Source: Streptomyces longwoodensis (GTDB lineage: Bacteria; Actinomycetota; Actinomycetes; Streptomycetales; Streptomycetaceae). From it: a DNA stretch of 64,000 nt. The notes beneath the pieces were generated by a model. It ran no database searches. It saw only the letters and a program-made list of their open reading frames with translations, and was not told the origin of the DNA. The stretch spans positions 58,469 through 122,468 of the forward strand of contig NZ_KQ948563.1 in assembly GCF_001514125.1 (NCBI RefSeq), written 5' to 3'. Of this stretch, positions 1-9,561 are shown piece by piece. Position numbers and translations under genes: made by a program. Within the stretch, counting starts at the first letter, position 1. Every line of letters begins with the position of its first letter.

Positions 1-83
1 CCCCCGCCCCTCACCCCCCTCACCCACCCGCACCACGCGTGCGTGCCGCACAGCCTGTCGTGCCCTGGGCCTAGGCTGAACGT

Positions 84-962
84 ATGAGCAAGCAGAGCGG
101 ACGCGGGCGGGTCGCCGGTCTTCCCGAGTGGGACCGGTGCGCGGTCATGGGCGTCGTCAACGTCACGCCCGACTCCTTCTCCGACGGCGGCCGCTGGTTC
201 GACACCACGGCCGCCGTCAAGCACGGCCTCACCCTGGTGGCCGAGGGCGCCGACCTGGTCGACGTCGGCGGCGAGTCCACCCGCCCCGGCGCCACGCGCG
301 TGGACGAGGCCGAGGAGCTGCGCCGCGTCATCCCCGTCGTCCGCGGCCTGGCCTCCGAGGGCGTCGTCGTGTCCGTCGACACCATGCGCGCCTCCGTCGC
401 CGAGCAGGCCCTCGCGGCCGGCGCCGCCCTCGTCAACGACGTCAGCGGCGGCCTCGCCGACCCCGCGATGGTCCCCGTCGTCGCCGACGCCGGAGCCCCC
501 TTCGTCGTCATGCACTGGCGCGGCTTCCTGGAGGGCGGCGCCGTCCGCGGCGTCTACGACGACGTCGTCTCCGAGGTGGTCGACGAGCTCCACGCGCGCG
601 TGGAGGCCGTTCTCGCCGGGGGCATCGCCCCGGACCGGATCGTCGTCGACCCCGGCCTCGGCTTCTCCAAGGAGGCCGGGCACGACCTGACCCTGCTCGC
701 CCACCTCGACCGCCTGCGCGCCCTGGGCCACCCGCTGCTGGTGGCCGCCTCCCGCAAGCGGTTCCTCGGCCGGGTGCTCGCCGGCCCCGAGGGCGCGCCC
801 CCGCCCGCGCGGGAGCGGGACGCGGCCACCGCGGCCGTCTCCGCCCTCGCCGCGCAGGCCGGCGCCTGGGCCGTCCGCGTCCACGAGGTGCACGCCACGG
901 CCGACGCCGTACGGGTCGCGCGCGCCCTCGAGGGCGCCCGGCAGGCGGGTGGGACCCGGTGA
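84..962 (+). CDS. folP: Dihydropteroate synthase
   Basis: This 292-residue protein is dihydropteroate synthase, which condenses p-aminobenzoate with 6-hydroxymethyl-7,8-dihydropterin pyrophosphate in folate synthesis and is the sulfonamide target. Both family signatures are visible: GVVNVTPDSFSDGG near residue 23 and VDVGGESTRPGA near residue 55, with a C-terminal ASRKRFLG block. Length is normal. It starts the folP-NTF2-folB-folK run and its stop overlaps the next GTG start (GTGA). The upstream gene, probably outside the window, is not visible. Family assignment is very secure. Confidence 0.97.
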   Translation: MSKQSGRGRVAGLPEWDRCAVMGVVNVTPDSFSDGGRWFDTTAAVKHGLTLVAEGADLVDVGGESTRPGATRVDEAEELRRVIPVVRGLASEGVVVSVDTMRASVAEQALAAGAALVNDVSGGLADPAMVPVVADAGAPFVVMHWRGFLEGGAVRGVYDDVVSEVVDELHARVEAVLAGGIAPDRIVVDPGLGFSKEAGHDLTLLAHLDRLRALGHPLLVAASRKRFLGRVLAGPEGAPPPARERDAATAAVSALAAQAGAWAVRVHEVHATADAVRVARALEGARQAGGTR

Positions 963-1462
963 CCGCCGCGCACACGGACGTGGAGCGGGTCGAGGCCGCC
1001 AACGCCGCCTTCTACGAGGCGCTCGAGCGCGGCGACTTCGAACAGGTGTCCTCGCTCTGGCTCACCCCGGCCGACCTGGGCGTCGACGAGACGTACCACG
1101 ACCCGGCCGACACCGGCGTGGTCTCCTGCGTGCACCCGGGCTGGCCGGTCCTCACCGGCCGGGGCGAGGTGCTGCGGTCGTACGCGCTGATCATGGCGAA
1201 CACCGACTACATCCAGTTCTTCCTCACCGACGTGCACGTCTCGGTCACCGGCGACACCGCCGTGGTGACCTGCACCGAGAACATCCTCAGCGGCGGCCCC
1301 GCCCCGGACGACGGCGAGGAGCTGGGCCCGCTCGTCGGGCAGCTGGTCGTCGCCACCAACGTGTTCCGCCGCACGCCCGACGGCTGGAAGCTGTGGTCGC
1401 ACCACGCCTCGCCGGTTCTGGCCGAAAACGACGAGGCCGAGGACGAGGAGACCCCCTCCTGA
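959..1462 (+). CDS. NTF2/SnoaL-like protein inside folate operon
   Basis: This 167-residue protein begins with GTG overlapping the folP stop, so translation is probably coupled. The pattern (N-terminal helix with AANAAFYEALERGDFEQ, then GRGEVLRSYALIMANT, then beta strands with VVTCTENILSG and a final RRTPDGWKLWSHHASPV) is typical of NTF2-like/SnoaL-fold proteins, including ketosteroid-isomerase-like members. No catalytic role can be read from sequence. Its fixed position between folP and folB (recalled also in S. coelicolor) suggests a folate-linked function, but that is inference. The C-terminus is acidic. Confidence 0.9.
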   Translation: MTAAHTDVERVEAANAAFYEALERGDFEQVSSLWLTPADLGVDETYHDPADTGVVSCVHPGWPVLTGRGEVLRSYALIMANTDYIQFFLTDVHVSVTGDTAVVTCTENILSGGPAPDDGEELGPLVGQLVVATNVFRRTPDGWKLWSHHASPVLAENDEAEDEETPS

Positions 1463-1701
1463 GGGGTAGACGCTCCTCGGGGCGTGGTGGGGATCACCCG
1501 CCGGCGGCAGGAGCGGCCACCGACCGGTGAGCCACCGGGGTTCCCCGGGGGGAACGCCCGGCGGAACCGGCCGGTCCGACACCCGCGGGCGCCCCCGCGG
1601 CCCGCCGCTGTCGGTGGCCGCAGGTAGATTCGTTCGAGGCCGGCGAGCCGCCCGCACGCGGCAGCGACCGGCCGTCACCGACGATTGCAGGAGTGATTCG
1701 C

Positions 1702-2061
1702 GTGGATCGTGTCGCGCTGCGCGGCCTGAAGGCCCGCGGGCACCACGGCGTGTTCCCCAAGGAGCGCGAGGAGGGCCAGACCTTCCTCGTGGACCTCGTG
1801 CTGGGACTGGACACCCGGCCGGCCGCGGCCGACGACGACCTGGCGAAGACCGTGCACTACGGCATCGTGGCGGAGGAGGTCGTGGCCGTCGTCGAGGGCG
1901 AGCCGGTCAACCTCATCGAGACGCTCGCCGAGCGCATCGCCGAGACGTGCCTGAAGCACGAGCAGGTCCAGGAGGTCGAGGTCCGCGTCCACAAACCGGA
2001 CGCGCCGATCACCGTCCCGTTCGACGACGTGACCGTCACCATCATCCGGAGCCGAGCATGA
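1702..2061 (+). CDS. folB: Dihydroneopterin aldolase
   Basis: FolB converts 7,8-dihydroneopterin to 6-hydroxymethyl-7,8-dihydropterin and glycolaldehyde. The start GTG at 1702 gives MDRVALRGLKARGHHGVFP, has AGGAG about 8 nt upstream, and fits the family N-terminus; an in-frame GTG at 1693 would add three residues but lies on the Shine-Dalgarno. Family features include the N-terminal GHHGVFPKER segment, the NLIETLAERIA segment that carries the catalytic region, and EVRVHKPDAPI near the end. The stop overlaps folK by ATGA. About 240 bp separate it from the upstream gene, so it may also have its own promoter. Confidence 0.95.
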   Translation: MDRVALRGLKARGHHGVFPKEREEGQTFLVDLVLGLDTRPAAADDDLAKTVHYGIVAEEVVAVVEGEPVNLIETLAERIAETCLKHEQVQEVEVRVHKPDAPITVPFDDVTVTIIRSRA

Positions 2062-2669
2062 CCGCGTCCTTCACGCAGGGTCCGACGGACCCGACCGTCC
2101 AGCCGGTGCCGGCCTCGGTCGTCGAGCAGGTCGACGCCGCCGACACCACGCTGCACAACCCGCAGCGGGCCGTGATCTCCCTCGGCTCCAACCTGGGCAA
2201 CCGCCTGGAGACCCTCCAGGGCGCCATCGACGCCCTGGAGGACACCCCGGGCGTCCGCGTGAAGGCCGTCTCCCCGGTGTACGAGACCGAGCCCTGGGGC
2301 GTCGAGCCGGGCAGCCAGCCGTCGTACTTCAACGCCGTGGTGCTGCTGAAGACCACCCTGCCCCCGTCGTCCCTCCTGGAGCGGGCGCACGCCGTCGAGG
2401 AGGCCTTCCACCGGGTCCGCGAGGAGCGCTGGGGCGCCCGCACCCTGGACGTCGACATCGTGGCCTACGCCGAGGTCGTCTCCGACGACCCGCACCTGAC
2501 GCTCCCCCACCCGCGCGCCCACGAACGGGCCTTCGTGCTCGCCCCGTGGCACGACGTGGAGCCCGCCGCCCAGCTGCCCGGCCGCGGCCCGGTGGCCGAC
2601 CTCCTCGGCGGCGTCACCCGCGAGGGTGTCGCGCCCCGCGCCGACCTGGAACTCCGGCTGCCCGAGTAG
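2058..2669 (+). CDS. folK: 2-amino-4-hydroxy-6-hydroxymethyldihydropteridine pyrophosphokinase (HPPK)
   Basis: FolK transfers pyrophosphate from ATP to 6-hydroxymethyl-7,8-dihydropterin, producing the FolP substrate. The HPPK hallmarks are clear: SLGSNLGNR near residue 40, the VYETEPWG loop, and the RWGARTLDVDIVAY signature containing the Asp pair that binds magnesium. The 203-residue length includes a roughly 35-residue N-terminal extension before the fold, which is common in Streptomyces. The ATG overlaps the folB stop, so the two are co-translated. Confidence 0.96.
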   Translation: MTASFTQGPTDPTVQPVPASVVEQVDAADTTLHNPQRAVISLGSNLGNRLETLQGAIDALEDTPGVRVKAVSPVYETEPWGVEPGSQPSYFNAVVLLKTTLPPSSLLERAHAVEEAFHRVREERWGARTLDVDIVAYAEVVSDDPHLTLPHPRAHERAFVLAPWHDVEPAAQLPGRGPVADLLGGVTREGVAPRADLELRLPE

Positions 2670-2730
2670 TCGTTAAGGTCGAGGACACCACACGTACGCC
2701 GGGCCCGGCCGGGGGAGCTGAAGGATCACC

Positions 2731-3216
2731 GTGAGAGAGCTGCGCATCAGGTTGCTGGCCGGCGTGTTCGTCGTGGCCGGTGTCCTGTCCTGGGCGGGCG
2801 CCCGCCTCTGGAACTCGCTCGGGACCCTCCCCAGCGTCCCCCTGGCCGCGCCCATCGTGCTGGCCCTGATCGCGGTGGTCCTGCTGGCCACGGCGCTCTC
2901 GCTCCGGGCCCGCCTGCGCGCCCAGCGCGAGCGCCGCCCCGAGGCCAAGGGCGTCGACCCGCTGATGGCGGCCCGCGCCGTCGTCTTCGGCCAGGCCAGC
3001 GCCCTGGTCGCGGCGCTGGTCGCGGGCATGTACGGCGGCACGGGCGTGGTCCTGCTGGAGTCCCTGGACATCCCCGCCCGCCGCGACCAGGCCATCTACG
3101 CCGGCTTCTCGGTCCTGGCGGGCATCGGCGTCATAGCGGCCGGGATCTTCCTGGAACGCGTCTGCAGGCTCCCCGAGGACGACGACCACGACAAGGGCGC
3201 CACGTCGGCCGCCTGA
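2731..3216 (+). CDS. DUF3180 family membrane protein
   Basis: This 161-residue protein has about four hydrophobic segments: residues 5-25, 35-60, a segment near 85-105 and a C-terminal one near 125-150. It matches the actinobacterial DUF3180 family, which habitually follows folK. It has no enzymatic motif. The GTG start has a GGGGGAGCTGAAGGA region upstream. The 61-bp gap to folK and shared direction suggest the same operon. Its function is unknown; a role in folate-precursor membrane handling would be speculation from position only. Confidence 0.88.
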   Translation: MRELRIRLLAGVFVVAGVLSWAGARLWNSLGTLPSVPLAAPIVLALIAVVLLATALSLRARLRAQRERRPEAKGVDPLMAARAVVFGQASALVAALVAGMYGGTGVVLLESLDIPARRDQAIYAGFSVLAGIGVIAAGIFLERVCRLPEDDDHDKGATSAA

Positions 3217-3238
3217 CCGGGCCTGAACCGGCCTGAGC

Positions 3239-3277
3239 CGGTGCCCCCGCCGCGCGAAGCGGGCGGCGGGGGCACCG
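3239..3277. terminator. Bidirectional hairpin between DUF3180 gene and folE
   Basis: A 14-bp perfect GC-rich stem (CGGTGCCCCCGCCG with its complement) encloses an 11-nt loop between two convergent genes. There is no U-tract on either side, which is usual for Streptomyces terminators. Outer bases around GAGCC/GGCTC extend the pairing. Confidence 0.75.
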
Positions 3278-3309
3278 ACCGGCTCACGTCCGGCCACGAG
3301 CGGCGCGCG

Positions 3310-3921
3310 TCAGCGCGCCATGATGAGGCTCATCGCCTCGTTGCGGGTCGCGGCGTCCCGCAGCTGGCCGCGCACCGCCGAGGTGAGGGTCTTCGCACCG
3401 GGCTTGCGGATGCCCCGCATCGACATGCACATGTGCTCGCACTCGATGACGACGATGACGCCGCGCGGCTCCAGGATCTCCATCAGGGAGTCCGCGATCT
3501 GCGTGGTGAGACGTTCCTGCACCTGGGGGCGCCGGGCGTAGACGTCGACGAGCCGGGCCAGCTTGGACAGGCCCGTGATCTTGCCGCTGGAGGACGGGAT
3601 GTAGCCGACGTGGGCGACGCCCCGGAACGGGACCAGGTGGTGCTCGCAGGTGGAGAACACCTCGATGTCCTTCACCAGGACCATCTCGTCGTGGCCGATG
3701 TCGAAGGTCGTCGTCAGGACGTCCTGGGGCTTCTGCCACAGCCCCGCGAAGATCTCCCGGTAGGCCCGTGCCACGCGCGCCGGCGTCTCCTTGAGGCCCT
3801 CGCGGTCCGGGTCCTCGCCGACCGCCAGCAGGAGCTCGCGCACGGCGTTCTCGGCGCGCTTCTCGTCGAACTCGCCGCTGGCGCCGCCGCTGGCGCCGTC
3901 CAGCGTGACGGGGTCGGTCAT
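3310..3921 (-). CDS. folE: GTP cyclohydrolase I
   Basis: FolE hydrolyses GTP to 7,8-dihydroneopterin triphosphate, the first committed step to folate. The 203-residue sequence carries the zinc ligands in FSTCEHHLVPF and the second Cys in ECEHMCMSMRGI, plus GKITGLSKLARLVDVYARRPQVQERLT, which is nearly invariant in the family. It is transcribed toward folK, downstream of ftsH in the same direction with a strong hairpin between them, so it is probably an independent unit. The N-terminal 20 residues are low-complexity Gly/Ala/Ser. Confidence 0.97.
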   Translation of the reverse strand: MTDPVTLDGASGGASGEFDEKRAENAVRELLLAVGEDPDREGLKETPARVARAYREIFAGLWQKPQDVLTTTFDIGHDEMVLVKDIEVFSTCEHHLVPFRGVAHVGYIPSSSGKITGLSKLARLVDVYARRPQVQERLTTQIADSLMEILEPRGVIVVIECEHMCMSMRGIRKPGAKTLTSAVRGQLRDAATRNEAMSLIMAR

Positions 3922-4001
3922 CTTCGTGCCTCGTTCCTCTGCGGGTCACACGTGTGGGTCACGCGCTGCGGGGGCGGTCGGTCCGGGCGGTCACACGAAC
4001 A

Positions 4002-4037
4002 GCCGCGCCCCCCAGGCTAGAACCTGGGGGGCGCGGC
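4002..4037 (-). terminator. Terminator after ftsH
   Basis: A perfect 15-bp inverted repeat (arm GCCGCGCCCCCCAGG) with a six-base loop lies 18 bp beyond the ftsH stop codon. It separates ftsH from folE, which runs the same way. Confidence 0.82.
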
Positions 4038-4054
4038 ATCCATTCCGGGCCTGG

Positions 4055-6094
<2,040 letters not shown>

Positions 6095-6266
6095 CCATAC
6101 GGAGCGGAGCCGCCCCGTCCCTCCTGCCATAGTGAGTTTGATAAGACAGTTCTTCTGACGGTACCCCAGCATCGTGGGCCGAAGCCGCACCGGAGAGCCG
6201 GGAGGCCGTCCGCATGGTCCAACGGCGGGGGACCCGCTGGGGTTCCCGGTCGCCGGGCCGAACCGG

Positions 6267-6292
6267 CCCGTCCGGCCCAGTGACCGGACGGG
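6267..6292 (-). terminator. Terminator after hpt
   Basis: A 9-bp perfect stem (CCCGTCCGG and its complement, 8-nt loop) begins 9 bp past the hpt stop codon, in the gap before ftsH. It would separate hpt from ftsH transcription, at least partly. Confidence 0.65.
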
Positions 6293-6300
6293 AAGGGGAC

Positions 6301-6861
6301 TCAGCCGCCGTAGACGTGGGGCGCGAGCGTCCCGACGAACGGCAGGTTGCGGTACTTCTCCGCGTAGTCGAGCCCGTACCCGACGACGAACTCGTTCGGG
6401 ATGTCGAAGCCGACCCACTCCACGTCGATGGCGACCTTGGCGGCGTCCGGCTTGCGCAGCAGGGTGCAGATCTTCAGCGACTCCGGCTCGCGCGAGCCGA
6501 GGTTGTTGATCAGCCAGGACAGCGTCAGGCCGGAGTCGATGATGTCCTCGACGATCAGGACGTGCCGGCCCTTGATGTCGGTGTCGAGGTCCTTCAGGAT
6601 CCGCACGACGCCGGACGACTGGGTGCCCGCGCCGTACGAGGACACCGCCATCCAGTCCATCGTGACGGGGGTGGACAGCGCCCGGGCGAGGTCGGCCATG
6701 ACCATCACCGCGCCCTTCAGGACGCCGACGATGAGCAGGTCCTTGCCCGCGTACTCCGCGTCGATCTTCGCGGCCAGCTCGGCCAGCTTCGCGTCGATCT
6801 CTTCCTTGGTGATGAGCACCTGCTGGAGGTCGGCACCCATGTCTTTCGCGTCCACCCGCAT
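6301..6861 (-). CDS. hpt: Hypoxanthine phosphoribosyltransferase
   Basis: Hpt salvages hypoxanthine (and guanine) to IMP/GMP using PRPP. The PRPP-binding loop VLIVEDIIDSGLTLSWL is present, as are the early LLIVGVLKGAVMVMADL segment and the C-terminal VEWVGFDIPNEFVVGYGLDY that contacts the purine. The chosen ATG at 6861 gives MRVDAKDMGADLQQ (186 residues); ATG at 6840 is a possible shorter start. The tilS gene is immediately upstream, an order (tilS-hpt-ftsH) widely conserved in bacteria, which supports all three assignments. Confidence 0.96.
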   Translation of the reverse strand: MRVDAKDMGADLQQVLITKEEIDAKLAELAAKIDAEYAGKDLLIVGVLKGAVMVMADLARALSTPVTMDWMAVSSYGAGTQSSGVVRILKDLDTDIKGRHVLIVEDIIDSGLTLSWLINNLGSREPESLKICTLLRKPDAAKVAIDVEWVGFDIPNEFVVGYGLDYAEKYRNLPFVGTLAPHVYGG

Positions 6862-6911
6862 CACTTTCGGTCGTCCCACCGGCTGTCGCGCTCCGCCGCA
6901 GGGGGTCGGAT

Positions 6912-7994
6912 TCAGCCTTGCCGAATCACCAGTCTGCCACCCTGGCGCTGGGCGACGACCCGGCCGGGGAGGTTGATGGCCCCCTGGCCGCGCCAGCCGG
7001 TGATCAGCCGGTCGACTTCCTCGATGTGGCGGGCGAACAGGGAACCGGCGGGAGCGCCGGCCTCGATCGCGGCCCGGCGCAGGATCCGGCGGCGCACGGC
7101 GGGCGGCAGGGCGTAGAGCTTGGCGCACTCCAGCAGGCCCGTGGCGTCCCGTACGGCGGCCTCGGCCTGGCGGGCCCAGGTGTCGAGGGCGTCGGCGTCG
7201 TCGCGGGAGAGCTGGGCCGTCCGGGCGAGGGCCTCCACGACGCCCTTGCCGAGCGCCTTCTCCAAGGCGGGCAGGCCCTCGTGCCGCAGCCGGGACCGGG
7301 TGTAGGCGGGGTCGGCGTTGTGCGGGTCGTCCCAGACGGGCAGCGACTGGGCCATGCAGGCCTTGCGGGCGGTCTGCCGGTCGAGGTGGAGGAAGGGGCG
7401 CCGGTAACGGCCGCCGGCCCCCGAGACCGCGGCCATGCCCGACAGGGAGCGGATGCCGGAGCCGCGGGCCAGACCGAGCAGGACGGTCTCGGCCTGGTCG
7501 TCCCGGGTGTGGCCGAGGAGGACCGCGGCGGCGCCGTGGCGCCGAGCGGCGGCGTCGAGGGCGGCGTAGCGGGCGTCGCGCGCGGCGGCCTCCGGGCCGC
7601 CCTCGCGGCCGACGGTGACGGCGGTCGACTCGACGGGGTCGAGCCCGAGTTCGCGCAGGCGCTGGACGACCTCGGCGGCGCGCTGGTCGGAGCCGGTCTG
7701 CAGGCCGTGGTCGACGGTGACGCCGCCCGCGCGGATGCCGAGCCGGGGCGCCTCGAAGGCGAGGGCGGAGGCGAGGGCCATGGAGTCGGCCCCGCCGGAG
7801 CATGCCACGAGCACGAGCGGCGACTGCGGGCGCTCGTGCGGGGGGTGCGCGGCGGCCGGGACGAACGGCGCCGGGGATCCGGCGGCCGCCGGGGTCGGCA
7901 CCGGGCGCTGCGCGGAGGTCTGTTCGGTCAGGATGTCGTGGAGGACGCGGCGGACCGCCAGGCGTATCGCCGCGACCGCAGGATGGGGACCCAT
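6912..7994 (-). CDS. tilS: tRNA(Ile)-lysidine synthetase
   Basis: TilS attaches lysine to C34 of the CAU-anticodon tRNA-Ile so that it reads AUA. The N-type ATP-pyrophosphatase loop LVACSGGADSMALA (SGGxDS) lies near residue 64, followed by VTVDHGLQTGS and the LLGHTRDDQAETVLLGLARGSG block that is diagnostic of TilS. Length is 360 residues. An Ala/Pro-rich N-terminal stretch of about 50 residues precedes the fold. It sits 50 bp upstream of hpt and is probably co-transcribed with it. Confidence 0.95.
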   Translation of the reverse strand: MGPHPAVAAIRLAVRRVLHDILTEQTSAQRPVPTPAAAGSPAPFVPAAAHPPHERPQSPLVLVACSGGADSMALASALAFEAPRLGIRAGGVTVDHGLQTGSDQRAAEVVQRLRELGLDPVESTAVTVGREGGPEAAARDARYAALDAAARRHGAAAVLLGHTRDDQAETVLLGLARGSGIRSLSGMAAVSGAGGRYRRPFLHLDRQTARKACMAQSLPVWDDPHNADPAYTRSRLRHEGLPALEKALGKGVVEALARTAQLSRDDADALDTWARQAEAAVRDATGLLECAKLYALPPAVRRRILRRAAIEAGAPAGSLFARHIEEVDRLITGWRGQGAINLPGRVVAQRQGGRLVIRQG

Positions 7995-8265
7995 GTCCGG
8001 TTCCCTTCATGAAGTTTTCGGGGGGTGAGCCCGAAGTCCGGTCACGCAGAGTGTGTAGATGGTGACAGAACCGGGGCGCTCCCCGAGCATTGCACGCCTG
8101 CGGGAGCCTCACGGTCCCTCGGACGGGTGATTGGAGCGGCGTTCGTCTGCCGTCGGCCGATTCCTTCCGCGTCCCTCCACGTCCTCGCCCGTCGTTTCCC
8201 GTCCGCGCCCGTCGTTGCTCGCCGTTGCCCGTGAATTGCCCGCCGTTTCTGCCCGGCGGGTGGGA

Positions 8266-9390
8266 TCAGGACCCGGCGGGGCGGTGCACGCGCGCGATCC
8301 AGTCCGCCGGCCGGGAGATCTCCGCCTTGGTGGGGAGCGTGTTCGGGCTGGTCCAGACGCGGTTGAAGCCGTCCATGCCGACCTCGTCGACGACGGCCCG
8401 CACGAAGCGCTCGCCGTCGCGGTACTGGCGGAGCTTGGCGTCCAGGCCGAGCAGCTTGCGCAGGGCGGTGTCCAGGCGGGAGGCGCCCTTGGCGCGGCGC
8501 TGCTGGAACTTCTCGCGGATCTCGGCGACGCTCGGCACGACGGCGGGCCCGACGCCGTCCATCACGAAGTCGGCGTGGCCCTCCAGGAGGGACATCACCG
8601 CGGTGAGGCGGCCGAGGATCTCGCGCTGCGCCGGGGACTGCACGAGCTCGACGAGGGACCGGCCGCCGTCGTCCTCCTCCGCCTCGGGACGCCCGCCGGC
8701 CAGCGACTGGGCCGCCTCGCGGATCCGCTCCAGGAAGGTCATGGGGTCGACGTCGGTCTCCGCCAAGAACGACTGGATTTCGCCCTCCAGGTGGTCGCGC
8801 AGCCAGGGCACGGCGGAGAACTGGGTGCGGTGCGTCTCCTCGTGCAGGCACACCCACAGGCGGAAGTCGTGGACGTCGACGTCGAGTTCGCGCTCCACGT
8901 GGACGATGTTGGGGGCGACCAGCAGCAGGCGGCCGCCGCCGCTCCCGCCGGCCGGCAGGTCGCGGGTGGCCGGGGCGAAGGTCTCGTACTGTCCGAGGAC
9001 GCGGGAGGACAGGAACGACAGCAGCATGCCCAGCTCGACGCCGGTGACCTTGCCGCCGACGGCGCCGAGGACCGCGCCGCCGGCGCTGTTGCCGCGACGT
9101 TCCTGCATCTTCTCCAGCAGGGGCTTGAGGATCTCCCGGAAGCCCGCGACGTTCGCCCGGACCCAGCCGGGGCGGTCGACGACCAGGACCGGGGTGTCGT
9201 GGATCTCCTCGGTGCCCATCCGGGTGAAGCCCCGGACGTGCTCCTCGGAGGCCTTGGCGTGACGGCGCAGCTCGGCGACGACGGCTCTGGCCTCGTCGCG
9301 GCTCACCTCGGGGCCCGGCCGCACGAGCCGGGTCGCGGTCGCGACCGCGAGATTCCAGTCGACCATCTCGGCACCACCGATGCTCGTCAT
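8266..9390 (-). CDS. Zincin-like metalloprotease (DUF2342 / F420-associated family)
   Basis: This 374-residue protein belongs to the actinobacterial family annotated as zinc-dependent metalloprotease, DUF2342, or coenzyme F420 biosynthesis-associated protein. It has a HEETH (HExxH) zinc motif at residues 183-187 in a segment beginning WVCLHEETHRTQF, and the conserved start VDWNLAVATATRLVRPGPEVS. The C-terminus has RYRDGERFV-like and FNRVWTSPNTLPT segments. There is no signal peptide, so it is presumably cytoplasmic. The substrate is unknown. It lies upstream of tilS with a 271-bp gap. Confidence 0.88.
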   Translation of the reverse strand: MTSIGGAEMVDWNLAVATATRLVRPGPEVSRDEARAVVAELRRHAKASEEHVRGFTRMGTEEIHDTPVLVVDRPGWVRANVAGFREILKPLLEKMQERRGNSAGGAVLGAVGGKVTGVELGMLLSFLSSRVLGQYETFAPATRDLPAGGSGGGRLLLVAPNIVHVERELDVDVHDFRLWVCLHEETHRTQFSAVPWLRDHLEGEIQSFLAETDVDPMTFLERIREAAQSLAGGRPEAEEDDGGRSLVELVQSPAQREILGRLTAVMSLLEGHADFVMDGVGPAVVPSVAEIREKFQQRRAKGASRLDTALRKLLGLDAKLRQYRDGERFVRAVVDEVGMDGFNRVWTSPNTLPTKAEISRPADWIARVHRPAGS

Positions 9391-9561
9391 GCGTCAACCG
9401 TACGTGAGCCCTCCCCCTTGGGGCAGAGCACGGAGCACCAGGGGCTACTGCTCAACGTCCTTCGCTGCTCCCACCGAAGGGGCGCGGGGAACTGCGCGAC
9501 CAGCCCCCACCGGCCCCGCACCCCGACGACAACCGCGGCCCACCCCCACGAACCGCCCCGC